A DNA stretch of 64,000 nt. Source: Prosthecobacter vanneervenii (GTDB lineage: Bacteria > Verrucomicrobiota > Verrucomicrobiia > Verrucomicrobiales > Verrucomicrobiaceae). How positions within the stretch are numbered: position 1 is the first letter of the stretch; the number at the start of each line of letters is the position of its first letter. This document shows positions 18,730-30,438 of the stretch, in pieces. Location: NCBI RefSeq assembly GCF_014203095.1, contig NZ_JACHIG010000001.1, positions 434,001-498,000 of the forward strand, written 5' to 3'. Below the pieces are notes generated by a model, which made no database searches, was not told where the DNA came from, and saw nothing but the letters and a program-made list of their open reading frames with translations. A program made the translations under genes and the position numbers.

Positions 18730-18975
18730 TTACTTGCCAAGAATGAAGGACAGAATGCCGAGACCTTCTGCAAGGGCCATGGCGATAATGCCGAGGGTCA
18801 GGATGTTGCCGAAAGCGCCGGGGTTGCGGCCGACGGCTTCCACAGCCTTGGAACCGATGAGGCCCACGCCGATGGCGGCGCTGCCAGCACCGATACCGGT
18901 GGCGATGGAACCGGTGACGCCGGTGGGAACCTGAGCTGCTGCTTCGGAGGCCATGGAGATGAGTTCGAGTGTCAT
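18730..18975 (-). CDS. atpE: ATP synthase subunit c
   Basis: This 81-residue proteolipid forms the rotor ring of Fo. It has two hydrophobic helices joined by the polar loop VGRNPGA, the R-N-P-like motif that contacts gamma and epsilon. The ion-carrying carboxylate is the Glu in helix 2 (MALAEGLGI). Helix 1 shows a Gly/Ala pattern with no Gln in the usual sodium-binding position, and helix 2 lacks the Ser/Thr that follows Glu in sodium-type rings, so proton use is inferred. The ATG giving MTLELISMASEAA is chosen; an upstream GTG (19017) would add 14 polar residues. It is directly upstream of the hairpin. Confidence 0.95.
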   Translation of the reverse strand: MTLELISMASEAAAQVPTGVTGSIATGIGAGSAAIGVGLIGSKAVEAVGRNPGAFGNILTLGIIAMALAEGLGILSFILGK

Positions 18976-19051
18976 AGTCGTGTGTCTAGTTTGGTTTGTT
19001 GTGTCACCTGCGTCCACGCGTTGCGCATGGTCCCGCAGGCAAAGTCAGAGA

Positions 19052-19912
19052 TTAGTGGTGGCCCTCTTCATGACCGTGGTCGTCATGAGCGGTGGAGAGC
19101 TGGATGTAAACCGTGCTCAGCAGGGTGAACACAATGGCCTGCAGGAGACCGACGAGAAGCTCCATGAAATAGAAGGGGAAGGGGGCAAGGATGCTGCCCA
19201 GGAAGCCGCCCATGCCGCTCATGGTGTGAAGCACGTTTTCACCGGCGATGATGTTGCCGTAGAGTCGAAAGGAAAGAGTGATGGGGCGGAAGACGATCGA
19301 GAAGATTTCGATCACGCCGACGAAGAGGAAGACCAGAGCCACCATCATACCCATGACGCCCTTAAGGCCGCCCTTGGGGCCGAAGGTGTGTACGATGAAG
19401 CCCCAAACGCCCACTTCCTTGATGGTGATGTAAAGCCAGACAACGAACATGGCGGCGGCAAGACCGAAGGCGGCGTTGAGGTCAGTCGTTGGAGGACGAA
19501 GCAGTGCAAAGTGAACTTCCTTAACGCTCAGGGTGCCGGTGCCTTCGCCCCAGCCAATGGTTCCCACGCCAGGCAGCAGCCCGAACCAGTTGGACACCAG
19601 GATGTAGATGAAGACGGTCGCCAGCAGCGGGAACACCTTTGGGGCCAGTTTTGCACCCACGATGCCTTCGACCTGACCAAAGAGAAACTCGACGATGAAT
19701 TCGAAAAGGTTCTGAGTCTTGTGCGGAATCAGAGTCATGTTCGTCGTGGCCTTGCGAGCGAACCACAGCAGCAAACCGGTGATGATGGTTGCGACGAAAA
19801 GAGATGTGGTGATGAAGCTCAGATTGCTCTCTTTAAAGAACTCCGACGCATAGCTGGGCACGTTCGCGAGCACCGGCGAGAAGGAGGTTGAGTGCAGAGT
19901 CGAGGACAACAT
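19052..19912 (-). CDS. atpB: ATP synthase subunit a
   Basis: The 286-residue a subunit provides the half-channels of Fo beside the c-ring. About five to six membrane segments are visible. The essential arginine lies in the signature SFRLYGNIIAGENV in the second half, and the C terminus is His/Asp/Glu-rich. This is the first gene of the atp operon; no atpI is seen upstream. The ATG at 19912 is preferred. A GTG at 19981 would add 23 Pro/Ala-rich residues and cannot be excluded. The promoter should lie in the 266-base gap before the divergent sulfatase gene. Confidence 0.94.
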   Translation of the reverse strand: MLSSTLHSTSFSPVLANVPSYASEFFKESNLSFITTSLFVATIITGLLLWFARKATTNMTLIPHKTQNLFEFIVEFLFGQVEGIVGAKLAPKVFPLLATVFIYILVSNWFGLLPGVGTIGWGEGTGTLSVKEVHFALLRPPTTDLNAAFGLAAAMFVVWLYITIKEVGVWGFIVHTFGPKGGLKGVMGMMVALVFLFVGVIEIFSIVFRPITLSFRLYGNIIAGENVLHTMSGMGGFLGSILAPFPFYFMELLVGLLQAIVFTLLSTVYIQLSTAHDDHGHEEGHH

Positions 19913-20005
19913 GAGGGTAGGGGCTGCCGGGGAGGGCCGTTGTAGGGTCTGGCCGGGATGGCGGGCCTTGTTTTTAGCCACTTGGGAAAAGGGTTCAAGC
20001 CCTAT

Positions 20006-20023
20006 TTGTGAAAAATTTCACAA
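20006..20023. promoter_or_regulatory. Inverted repeat in the atpB/sulfatase divergent gap
   Basis: Two perfect 8-base arms (TTGTGAAA and TTTCACAA) flank an AA spacer. It sits about 94 bases upstream of the atpB start and about 155 bases upstream of the sulfatase start, in AT-rich sequence. The symmetry suits a dimeric helix-turn-helix regulator. Which gene it controls is unknown. Confidence 0.4.
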
Positions 20024-20178
20024 AGTCGCCGTTTTCATCAACTAGCTCGTTCCACGATCAAAAATTCGGCAGAAACGACTAAATAAAATACATAGGATAG
20101 AGTGTTCATTTGACGCTATTGTGAGGCTTTGAACAGCTAGGCTCGACATCCTGCCGGCTTCATGCGAGCGTTTCACCA

Positions 20179-22206
20179 ATGTCATCCCATGCCAGTCTTT
20201 TTCTGTGCGTTCTCATTGCGCTGATTTCAGCCCCCGCAGGTGCTGCGGTGAAATCGAAAACACGAACCATTTCCGCCGCAGGGAAGCCCAATGTGCTCTT
20301 CATCATTGCAGATGATCTGCGCGACTATCCGGCGTGGCTGGGAGGTCACCCCCAGTCGGTGACCCCCAACATGGACCGCCTGGCGAAGATGGGCATGCGG
20401 TTTACCAATGCTCATTGCAACTACGCTTTGTGCAATCCCTCCCGCACCTCCCTCCTGACAGGGATGCTGCCCTCTTCCAATGGTGTGTTTGGCAATGAGC
20501 AGGACTGGCGGCGCAGCGTGCAGGTTGTCGGCAAGCCAACGCTGCCGGAGCATTTCAAATCCCAAGGCTACACGACGGCTGCTGCAGGCAAGATATTCCA
20601 TGCCAACCATGGCGGACCAGAGGGGCGTCTGACCGGCTGGCATGGCGGGCGGCGCGGTTTTGAGCAGGACGCAGCCTGGGGAATTCGTTTTCCTGAGACT
20701 GGGGTGCAGATCCCCGACCTGCCGGTGCATACGGGGCAGAACTTCAACGGTCTCAATATCTGGCACTGGGACTGGGGTGGCATTCAAGTGGTGGATGAGA
20801 AGACGGATGACGGGCAGATCGCCGCCTTTGCCGCTGATTTCCTGACTCAAAAGCAGAAGCAGCCTTTCTTTCTGGCGCTGGGGCTCTACCGCCCCCACTC
20901 GCCCTGGTATGTGCCTCAAAAGTATTTTGATGCTCTGCCACCGCTGGATGCGATCAAGCTGCCCGAGGTGAAGGCGGATGATCTGGACGATGTACCCGCC
21001 GTCGCCAAGACGCATCTCAAAGAGGGGTATCACCAGCTGATCCTGGAAAAGCACCTCTGGAAAGATGCCGTGCGTGCGTATCTGGCCAGTGTGGCCTTCT
21101 GTGATGCCATGCTGGGGCGCATCCTGGAGGCGGTGGAAAAGGGGCCGAATGCGAAGAATACAATCATCGTTTTCACCTCTGACCACGGCTGGTATCTCGG
21201 AGAGAAGCAGATGTGGCACAAAGGCAAGCTCTGGGAGGAGACGACACGCGTACCTCTCACCATCTACGCACCGGGTGTGACTCAGGCGGACAGCGCCTCC
21301 GCGCAAGCCGTGGCTCTCATTGATCTGTATCCCACGCTTTGCGATCTGACCCAGTTGCCGCTGCCTGAGCATCTGGATGGCAGCAGTCTCAAGCCACTGC
21401 TGCAAGATCCAGCTGCCAAGCGCGATCGCCCCGCCATCACCTGCATGGGTGGTGGCAAAAATGCGGGCTATGCCGCGCGCGATGATCGCTGGCGCTACAT
21501 CCGCTACGCAGACGGCAGCGAGGAGCTCTACGACCACCAAAATGATCCGCACGAGTGGACCAATCTCGCGGGCAGAGCCGAACACGCGGGGCTCAAGGAA
21601 AAGCTGACCTCCTTTTTCCCCAAGGAGTTTAAGAGCGCCGAGCGTCCGGCGGCGGAGATCGTGGGGGCAACCAGCCCTGCGGGGTCGGTGGATCTGGCAC
21701 TACAGGTTGGCGATACGATTCGCGCCGATCAGGTTCCGAAAATCCAAGGCAGGGGTGTTTTTATAGATGCGGCTTTTGAGTTTGATCCGCTGGTGGATCA
21801 GGACAGCACCCTGCTGGCCCAGGGGGATGAGCAGTCTGGCTATGTGCTGCATCTGGTGGCCGGACAGCCGACGCTGAGCGTCTTTGCCAATGGACAGGTC
21901 ACATCGGTAAGCACCGCCACTCTGGAAAAGGGGCGGGTGAATCTGCGCGCCCAGATCGAGACCGGAGGCGTGATCTCCCTGGCAGCGCCGGGCCATAGCG
22001 AGGTGCTGGGGGTGGCCCCCTTTACCCAAGGGTTTCCGCAGGAGCCCAAAGCGGGCCTCTTTGCCGGGCAGAGCTTTGGCATCCTCAAAGCGGCCAAATA
22101 CCCCAACAGCACCCCCTTTGACGGACAGGTGTACCGGCTGAACCTGACCATCCTGCCGCCGCACGTGGCACCTGCCCCCACGGCTGCTCCGGACAAGAAT
22201 CCCTGA
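20179..22206 (+). CDS. Secreted sulfatase, iduronate-2-sulfatase-like, with C-terminal beta-sandwich domain
   Basis: The 675-residue protein has a signal peptide (residues 1-22) and a sulfatase domain. Metal-binding aspartates are in FIIADDLRDYP and the formylglycine site is Cys85 in CNPSRTSLLTG, followed by GKIFHANHGG and the TSDHGWYLGE motif. The layout, with LRDYPAW and a bulky insert, is closest to iduronate-2-sulfatase/choline-sulfatase-type members. About 170 extra C-terminal residues (from about 495) form a beta-rich region resembling a LamG-type carbohydrate-binding module. It likely removes sulfate esters from polysaccharides in the periplasm or outside the cell. Maturation needs a formylglycine-generating enzyme not recognised in this window. 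Confidence 0.88.
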   Translation: MSSHASLFLCVLIALISAPAGAAVKSKTRTISAAGKPNVLFIIADDLRDYPAWLGGHPQSVTPNMDRLAKMGMRFTNAHCNYALCNPSRTSLLTGMLPSSNGVFGNEQDWRRSVQVVGKPTLPEHFKSQGYTTAAAGKIFHANHGGPEGRLTGWHGGRRGFEQDAAWGIRFPETGVQIPDLPVHTGQNFNGLNIWHWDWGGIQVVDEKTDDGQIAAFAADFLTQKQKQPFFLALGLYRPHSPWYVPQKYFDALPPLDAIKLPEVKADDLDDVPAVAKTHLKEGYHQLILEKHLWKDAVRAYLASVAFCDAMLGRILEAVEKGPNAKNTIIVFTSDHGWYLGEKQMWHKGKLWEETTRVPLTIYAPGVTQADSASAQAVALIDLYPTLCDLTQLPLPEHLDGSSLKPLLQDPAAKRDRPAITCMGGGKNAGYAARDDRWRYIRYADGSEELYDHQNDPHEWTNLAGRAEHAGLKEKLTSFFPKEFKSAERPAAEIVGATSPAGSVDLALQVGDTIRADQVPKIQGRGVFIDAAFEFDPLVDQDSTLLAQGDEQSGYVLHLVAGQPTLSVFANGQVTSVSTATLEKGRVNLRAQIETGGVISLAAPGHSEVLGVAPFTQGFPQEPKAGLFAGQSFGILKAAKYPNSTPFDGQVYRLNLTILPPHVAPAPTAAPDKNP

Positions 22207-22302
22207 GCGTGGCATGAGGGGCCATTCACAGATTCCGCACAGCATTCGTGCTGGCCAGAGAGAAGAAGTGGATTAAAGACTCTCCCATTCCCCCAACCAT
22301 TC

Positions 22303-22668
22303 ATGCGCGCACGCATCATCAAAGACTTCCGTTTCGAGGCCGCCCAGACGCTGCCCAATCTCCCCGGCGAACACAAATGCACCAAGATGCATGGTCACTC
22401 CTTCAAGGTGGAGATCGCCGTCGAAGGCGAGGTGGACCCCAAGATCGGCTGGGTCTATGACCACGCGGAAATTTCCAAGGCCATGAAGCCGATCATCGAC
22501 CGCCTGGACCACTCCTACCTCAATGAAGTCGAGGGACTGGAAAACCCCACCATCGAGTACATGGCGGGATGGCTCTGGAAGAAGCTGGCCCCGCAGCTCC
22601 CCGGCCTGTGCGAGATCGTCATTTATGAGACACCCAGCGCCCGCTGCGTGTTTCGCGGGGAGTTTTGA
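22303..22668 (+). CDS. queD: 6-carboxy-5,6,7,8-tetrahydropterin synthase
   Basis: QueD converts dihydroneopterin triphosphate to 6-carboxytetrahydropterin, the second step in making queuosine for tRNA. At 121 residues it matches E. coli QueD in length and layout: HKCTKMHGHSF carries the catalytic Cys26 and zinc-binding His30 and His32, RLDHSYLN the Asp69-His70 pair, and the IYETPSARC block carries Glu109. The first zinc ligand, normally His in FEAAH, is Gln15 here (FEAAQ). The other queuosine genes are not in the window. It is read in the same direction as the sulfatase, 96 bases after it, and is followed by a strong terminator. Confidence 0.92.
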   Translation: MRARIIKDFRFEAAQTLPNLPGEHKCTKMHGHSFKVEIAVEGEVDPKIGWVYDHAEISKAMKPIIDRLDHSYLNEVEGLENPTIEYMAGWLWKKLAPQLPGLCEIVIYETPSARCVFRGEF

Positions 22669-22710
22669 TGTGACCTTCGACTGGCGGAGTCCGTACGCTT
22701 TCTGAGAACG

Positions 22711-22752
22711 AACATGGCCGGGTTGCTGAGTGCAGCCCGGCCATGTTTTTTT
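22711..22752 (+). terminator. Rho-independent terminator after queD
   Basis: Eleven paired bases (ACATGGCCGGG with CCCGGCCATGT) form a stem around a 13-base loop, followed by a run of T residues. It lies 43 bases after the queD stop. The PEP-CTERM gene reads towards it from the other side. Confidence 0.85.
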
Positions 22753-22771
22753 GATTCCGTTCGGGGCTTGT

Positions 22772-25000
22772 TCAGGCGGCAGTCCCCTTGCGTAAGCGGC
22801 GGCGGCGCAGGGCGATGAAGGCCAGCCCCATGGCACCCAGGAGTGCGCGTGAAGGCTCAGGCACAGCGTTTACGTGCAGTGTCAGTGAGTTGGTGCCGAC
22901 AGTGAACTGGCCGGCAAAACCAGCTGGGGTGTTGCCGAAGGAGAGATTGGAAAGGGACAGGCCGGAAACGGACCCGTAGTTCAGCAGCGTGTAGTCGGAG
23001 CCGCTGGTCAGGCCGCCGCTGTCCACAATGTCAAAGATGGTGGCGCCGCCACCGGTGTAGTTGAGAGCGCCGGTGATGTTGACGAGGTCGGAGATGCTTC
23101 CCAGATCAAAGGCCAGATGAGAGCCGCTTACGAGGCTGAGGCTGCCGCCGACGCCGAGCGTGCCCGCACTGAGGCCGGGGGAAAGGGTGCCGCCGTTTGC
23201 CAGAGATAGATCTCCGCCAATGCTGCCGGTGCCTTTGAGCACGCCGCCTGAGTTGACCAGCACGGAGCCGGAGCCTGTGGCGCTGCCGGTGGTGTTGGTG
23301 ACGCTCAGAGTGCCGTTCACCGTGGTGCTGCCGCTGTAGGTGCTGGCCCCGGAGAGGATGACGTTGCCGGTGGAGATGGTCACATCGTGCAGGTTGGACA
23401 TGGAACCCGAGTAGCTGAAGGAATTTCCAACTCCGGGTGTGAAGGTGGCGGAAGTGACACTGGCATTGCCACCGTCGATGTTGCCATTGATGACGGCCGA
23501 TCCGCCGGAGACATTGATCGCGCCGCCCGCGGTGCCCATGGTGATGGCCTTGCCGCTGCTGGAGCCGTCGATTGTACCTGAGTCATTGATGGTCACGAAA
23601 TCAGCCGCTGTCAGGATGGCGGGTGCCGTGGTGCTGCCCGTCTGGATGAGCGCACCAGCCTGATTGGCGATGGTGTGACTGAAACCGCTGGAAAGTGCGG
23701 AGCTGAAGATGATCGCGGAATCTGAGTCGCCGATGATCTGTCCACCCACCTGGTTGGTGATGGTGGTGGCGGCATACGGAGCCTGCACCGGAATGGGGGT
23801 ATCAACCTCGCTGCCTGTGCCGCCATTGGTGATGAGCTTGTCCACGCCTGCAATGGTGATGCCACGGCCGATGGCTGTGGTGTTGCCGGCAGCCACGCTG
23901 CCCTGGATAAGGCCTGAATTGGTGATGATTCCGCCACCTACAGTGATGCCCTCGCTGTTCTCGATGCCCTGCACGCCGCCGACGGGCGTGCCGCCATAGG
24001 CATTGATGGACTTGATGGTGCCGGTATTGGTGATGTTCACCACACCATCGATATCGATTCCGTCGCCATCATGAGCGGCACCATCGCCCAGATCGCGGCC
24101 GTTTCCCGTGATGGTGCCGCGGTTGATGATGGTCGCGGTTTCGTTGGCGTTGAGACCGTCGATGTTGATGCCAGAGCCATTGTTTCCCTTGATGGTGCCG
24201 CCGAGATTGTTGGTGATGCTCATGGTGTAGGCACCGTTGTTGACGGTTGGATTACCGCTGGCATCTGTGGCCGTATTGCCGCCGGTGATGCCGTGGCGTG
24301 CGCCTTCGATCAGGCCGGTGCCGGTTCCACCACCAGCACTGGCAGCGTTCACAATCGTGATGCCGGTGTTTGCCTGGGCGTCGATGCCATCGCTGCTGCT
24401 GCCGGTGCTCGTGGTGGATTTGATGGTGCCGTCGTTGTTGACAGCGCCATTCAAGCCAGGACGAACGGCGTCGGCTTCCGAGGCCTGAATGATGCCGGTG
24501 GAGTAGTTGTTGAGGATATTGCTGCCGCTGGTGATGGCGTTGAAGTCGATTGCCTGGGAACCGCCAGCCGAGGCGTTTAGAGAGGTCAGGGTGCCGTAGT
24601 TGTTGAAAGTCACGCTGGCGGCCGCTTTGTTCATCTGGATGACGTCCGCATCAGCCGTCTGCATGAGGGCCGTCGAGTTGGTGCTGCTGCCGTTGTTGAT
24701 GATGAGGCCGGTCACTCCGGTGTTGTCACGGATGGCACGTCCGGTGCCGGTCTGGCTGAGGGTGCCGAGATTGGTCAGGGTTTCGTTGTTGCCTGTGATG
24801 GTGACAGCCACTGTGGCACCGCTGACTGTAAGCGAGACACCACTGTTGATGGTGCCGGTTTGTCCCGATCCACTGCCCAGCGTCTGGGCGGTTGTGGAGT
24901 TTGTGCTGATGACAAAGGTGGCGGCAGGGAGCGAGGTGGCCGCGAGAAGAGCAGCGAGCGTGAAGGTGGCTGCGGTGATTTTCCAAGGGAGGATTTTCAT
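22772..25000 (-). CDS. PEP-CTERM protein with autotransporter-associated beta-strand repeats
   Basis: The 742-residue protein has a signal peptide (about 1-27) and a long Gly/Ser/Thr/Asn-rich region with repeating ITNxGTI-type units, as in beta-helical passenger domains. An autotransporter-associated beta-strand repeat is visible in SGASTYSGSTTVNGTLSV. The C terminus (from about 713) has the complete PEP-CTERM sorting signal: VPEPS, a hydrophobic helix and an Arg/Lys cluster (RRRRLRKG). Such proteins are cleaved by an exosortase and attached to, or released from, the cell surface. No exosortase gene is present here. Low sequence complexity means the protein is probably structural or adhesive. 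Confidence 0.85.
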   Translation of the reverse strand: MKILPWKITAATFTLAALLAATSLPAATFVISTNSTTAQTLGSGSGQTGTINSGVSLTVSGATVAVTITGNNETLTNLGTLSQTGTGRAIRDNTGVTGLIINNGSSTNSTALMQTADADVIQMNKAAASVTFNNYGTLTSLNASAGGSQAIDFNAITSGSNILNNYSTGIIQASEADAVRPGLNGAVNNDGTIKSTTSTGSSSDGIDAQANTGITIVNAASAGGGTGTGLIEGARHGITGGNTATDASGNPTVNNGAYTMSITNNLGGTIKGNNGSGINIDGLNANETATIINRGTITGNGRDLGDGAAHDGDGIDIDGVVNITNTGTIKSINAYGGTPVGGVQGIENSEGITVGGGIITNSGLIQGSVAAGNTTAIGRGITIAGVDKLITNGGTGSEVDTPIPVQAPYAATTITNQVGGQIIGDSDSAIIFSSALSSGFSHTIANQAGALIQTGSTTAPAILTAADFVTINDSGTIDGSSSGKAITMGTAGGAINVSGGSAVINGNIDGGNASVTSATFTPGVGNSFSYSGSMSNLHDVTISTGNVILSGASTYSGSTTVNGTLSVTNTTGSATGSGSVLVNSGGVLKGTGSIGGDLSLANGGTLSPGLSAGTLGVGGSLSLVSGSHLAFDLGSISDLVNITGALNYTGGGATIFDIVDSGGLTSGSDYTLLNYGSVSGLSLSNLSFGNTPAGFAGQFTVGTNSLTLHVNAVPEPSRALLGAMGLAFIALRRRRLRKGTAA

Positions 25001-25198
25001 GTCAGGAGAGGCTGAGCGCGCCGCCTATGCGCTCACTGCCTGCCACTGTCGAAAGCTGCGAGGTGACGATTTTGCCTTGTGGCAGTTCTGTCATTTTTCG
25101 GGTGAAAAACCCCGCTGCAGAACGCGTAAAATCTGATCGAACTGTAACATGACTTGCCGCCATGACCGCTTGGCTGTAGTCCGAGCAAACCATTTCCC

Positions 25199-26980
25199 AT
25201 GCCGATTCTCACCGAACGCAAAACTCAGCCTCAGTATGATGTCATTGTTGTCGGATCCGGAGCTGGGGGCGGCATGGCGGCGATGATCCTGGCTCTCAAT
25301 GGCGTGAAAGTGCTCATGATCGAGGCCGGGCGCAATTATGATCCGGTGAAGGAGACGCCAATGTTCAACACGCCTGAGATGGCTCCGCTGCGTGGGGCGG
25401 CCACGCCGGATCGGTATTTCGGGTATTACGATGCCACGGTGAACGGTGGCTGGCAGGTGCCGGGAGAGCCTTACACCAACAAGAAGGGGACGGAAGGCGA
25501 CTTCTGGTGGTGGCGCGCGCGCATGCTCGGCGGGCGCACGAATCATTGGGGCCGCATCTCGCTGCGGTTTGGCGAGTTTGATTTCAAACCCAAGTCCCGC
25601 GATGGCCTCGGTGTGGACTGGCCGATGGGCTATGAAGACATGGCTCCGTGGTATGACCGCGTGGAGCAGCTCATCGGTGTGTATGGCGAAAATGATGGCA
25701 TTGCCAATGCGCCCAACTCATCACCTGGAGTGCTGATGCCTCCGCCGAAGCCGCGTGTGGGTGAGTTGCTGGCCAAAAAGGCTGGGCGTAAACTCGGCGT
25801 GCCCGTCGTGGCCGCTCATCGTGCAGTGCTCAGCCAGCCGATGGACTGGAAAAATCTGCCGAAGGTGCTCTTTCCCAACAATCCCAAGGCGCAGGAGATC
25901 ATCGGCAAGGACATGATGTCCCGTGCTGCCTGCTTCTGGGCCACGAACTGCATCCGAGGCTGCAGCATCCGCGCCAACTTCCAGAGCACCACCGTGCTTC
26001 TGCCGCCTGCGCTGGCCACAGGCAATCTCGACATCATCACCGACGCGATGGTCCGCGAGGTGGTGATGGGCGCGGATGGCAAAGCGACGGGTGTGCATTA
26101 CATCGACAAGATCTCCCGCCGCGATGCGGTGGCAAAAGCACGCGTGGTCATCCTGGCCGCGAGCACCTGTGAAACATCACGCATTTTGCTGAACTCAAAA
26201 TCCGGTGACAAAGCCGGGCTGGCGAACTCATCCGGGCAGGTGGGGCGCAATCTCATGGACAGCGTGGGTACTCGCCTCGGTGCGCATATTCCTGCCATGG
26301 AAGACCTGCCTCCGATGAATGAAGATGGCGCGGGAGGCCTGCACACCTACGTGCCTTGGTGGCTGGTGAATGATCATGCGAAACTCGGCTTTGCCCGAGG
26401 CTACCACATTGAGATGGGCGGCGGCCGGCAGATGCCGGATGTGAAGAGCTTTGGCTACCTGGATGCGACCTCGCCAGGTGTGTATGGACGCAAGCTCAAA
26501 GAAGACGCTCGCCGCTACTACGGGGCGCAGTTTGGCTTCTCCGGACGCGGCGAGATGCTGCCCAACAAAGACTGCTACTGCGAACTGGATCCCAAGGTGG
26601 TGGATCAGTGGGGCATCCCGGTGCTGCGCTTTCACTGGAAGTGGAGCGATCACGAGATCAAGCAGGCGGAGCACATGCAGCAGACCTTTGCTGCGCTGAT
26701 CGAAGGCATGGGCGGCACGGCCAGACCGCAGAGTGGAGCGGATGCCATCCAAAGGCCCGGCGAGATCATCCACGAGGTGGGCACCGCCCGCATGGGGGCC
26801 AAGGCCGCCGAGAGCGTGACGAATCAATTCTGCCAGACCTGGGATGTGAAAAATCTCTTCCTCATGGACGGCGCCGTCCTGCCCAGCAACCCCGACAAAA
26901 ACCCCACCCTCACCATCCTCGCCCTCGCCTGGCGCTCCAGCGAGTGGCTGATGGAGGAGATGAAGCGGGGGAACATCTAA
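25199..26980 (+). CDS. GMC family FAD-dependent oxidoreductase, large subunit
   Basis: The 593-residue flavoprotein has the N-terminal ADP-binding motif (GSGAGG at residues 19-24), LMIEAGRNYDP after it, and the C-terminal block DGAVLPSNPDKNPTLTI that closes the FAD site in GMC enzymes. Related proteins are the large subunits of gluconate 2-dehydrogenase and other membrane sugar/alcohol dehydrogenases. The gene behind it encodes the small subunit of that type, 14 bases downstream, so the pair forms one enzyme. The usual cytochrome c third subunit is absent, so electrons may go elsewhere. The substrate (sugar, alditol or aldonate) cannot be read from sequence. Confidence 0.88.
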   Translation: MPILTERKTQPQYDVIVVGSGAGGGMAAMILALNGVKVLMIEAGRNYDPVKETPMFNTPEMAPLRGAATPDRYFGYYDATVNGGWQVPGEPYTNKKGTEGDFWWWRARMLGGRTNHWGRISLRFGEFDFKPKSRDGLGVDWPMGYEDMAPWYDRVEQLIGVYGENDGIANAPNSSPGVLMPPPKPRVGELLAKKAGRKLGVPVVAAHRAVLSQPMDWKNLPKVLFPNNPKAQEIIGKDMMSRAACFWATNCIRGCSIRANFQSTTVLLPPALATGNLDIITDAMVREVVMGADGKATGVHYIDKISRRDAVAKARVVILAASTCETSRILLNSKSGDKAGLANSSGQVGRNLMDSVGTRLGAHIPAMEDLPPMNEDGAGGLHTYVPWWLVNDHAKLGFARGYHIEMGGGRQMPDVKSFGYLDATSPGVYGRKLKEDARRYYGAQFGFSGRGEMLPNKDCYCELDPKVVDQWGIPVLRFHWKWSDHEIKQAEHMQQTFAALIEGMGGTARPQSGADAIQRPGEIIHEVGTARMGAKAAESVTNQFCQTWDVKNLFLMDGAVLPSNPDKNPTLTILALAWRSSEWLMEEMKRGNI

Positions 26981-26994
26981 CCGAGATTTGTGCC

Positions 26995-27651
26995 ATGCCT
27001 GAAAACTCACCCATTTCCCGCCGCAACGCGCTGAAAGGTCTCCTAAGTAGTGCCGCAGGCGCAGCCGCTGTGCCCGCTATCGCAGCGCCAAACCACACTG
27101 AGCCCGCGCCTCCGGCACACCCTTCGCGCTTTGTTTTCCATGATCCCGACTTCATGCAGCCGCAGAAGTTTCCGTGGGAAAAGCTGCTGTCCGCCGAAGA
27201 ACTGGCCACCACACAGGCGCTGGCGGATTTGATTCTCCCAAAGGACGAAACCTCACCTGCCGCCTCCGAGGTGGGCGTGCCGGATTTCATCAATGAGTGG
27301 ATCAGCGCCGAGTATCCTGCGCACCAGGAGGATCGGGAGACGATTCGCGGCGGTCTCGGCTGGCTGAATACGGAGAGCTTCAAGCGGTTTGAGAAACGCT
27401 TTGAAGAGCTGGGGGTTGCACAGCAGGCGCAGCTCACAGATGACATCTGCGGGGCGGGGGAGGTGCGGCCGGAAAACCGCGTGGGAGCGGCTTTTTTCAA
27501 GCGTTTCCGCCAGCTTTGCCTCAGCGGCTATTACAGCCACAGCCAGACCTGGAAAAGCCTTGGTTATGTGGGGAATGTCAGCATCGGAGGCCCTTATCCC
27601 GGGGTGCTGCCGGAGGTGATCGAGAAGCTGGGGCTGCAGGACGTGGTTTGA
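26995..27651 (+). CDS. Gluconate 2-dehydrogenase subunit 3 family protein
   Basis: The 218-residue product begins with a twin-arginine-type leader (SRRNALKGLLSSAAGAAA) and continues with the ALADLILPKDETSPAASEVGVPDFI block, which is diagnostic of the gluconate 2-dehydrogenase small subunit. This subunit helps export and stabilise the FAD subunit, which itself lacks a signal peptide and may be carried out with it as a complex. It follows the GMC gene with a 14-base gap and no promoter. The ATG chosen gives the leader; the frame is open further upstream inside the GMC gene but that part is not coding in this frame. Confidence 0.88.
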   Translation: MPENSPISRRNALKGLLSSAAGAAAVPAIAAPNHTEPAPPAHPSRFVFHDPDFMQPQKFPWEKLLSAEELATTQALADLILPKDETSPAASEVGVPDFINEWISAEYPAHQEDRETIRGGLGWLNTESFKRFEKRFEELGVAQQAQLTDDICGAGEVRPENRVGAAFFKRFRQLCLSGYYSHSQTWKSLGYVGNVSIGGPYPGVLPEVIEKLGLQDVV

Positions 27652-27678
27652 GGGGTGGTTTTGGCTTCAAAAAAGACT

Positions 27679-27690
27679 GCTCTTAAGAGC
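27679..27690. promoter_or_regulatory. 12-base perfect palindrome upstream of gyrB
   Basis: GCTCTTAAGAGC is flanked by A-runs (CAAAAAAG before, AAAAAAACC after) about 120 bases upstream of the gyrB start. It could be an operator in the gyrB promoter region or a remnant hairpin ending the GMC operon. A TTGGCT / TAGTCT pair with a 16-base spacer just downstream (27700-27727) would serve as a weak promoter for gyrB. Confidence 0.35.
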
Positions 27691-27724
27691 AAAAAAACCT
27701 TGGCTAGCCCCCTCAGCCTGCTAG

Positions 27725-30388
<2,664 letters not shown>

Positions 30389-30438
30389 TCCACCTGCGCC
30401 GCTTTCTCCACTGATTCAACACCTCAAGTTTTCATTCG

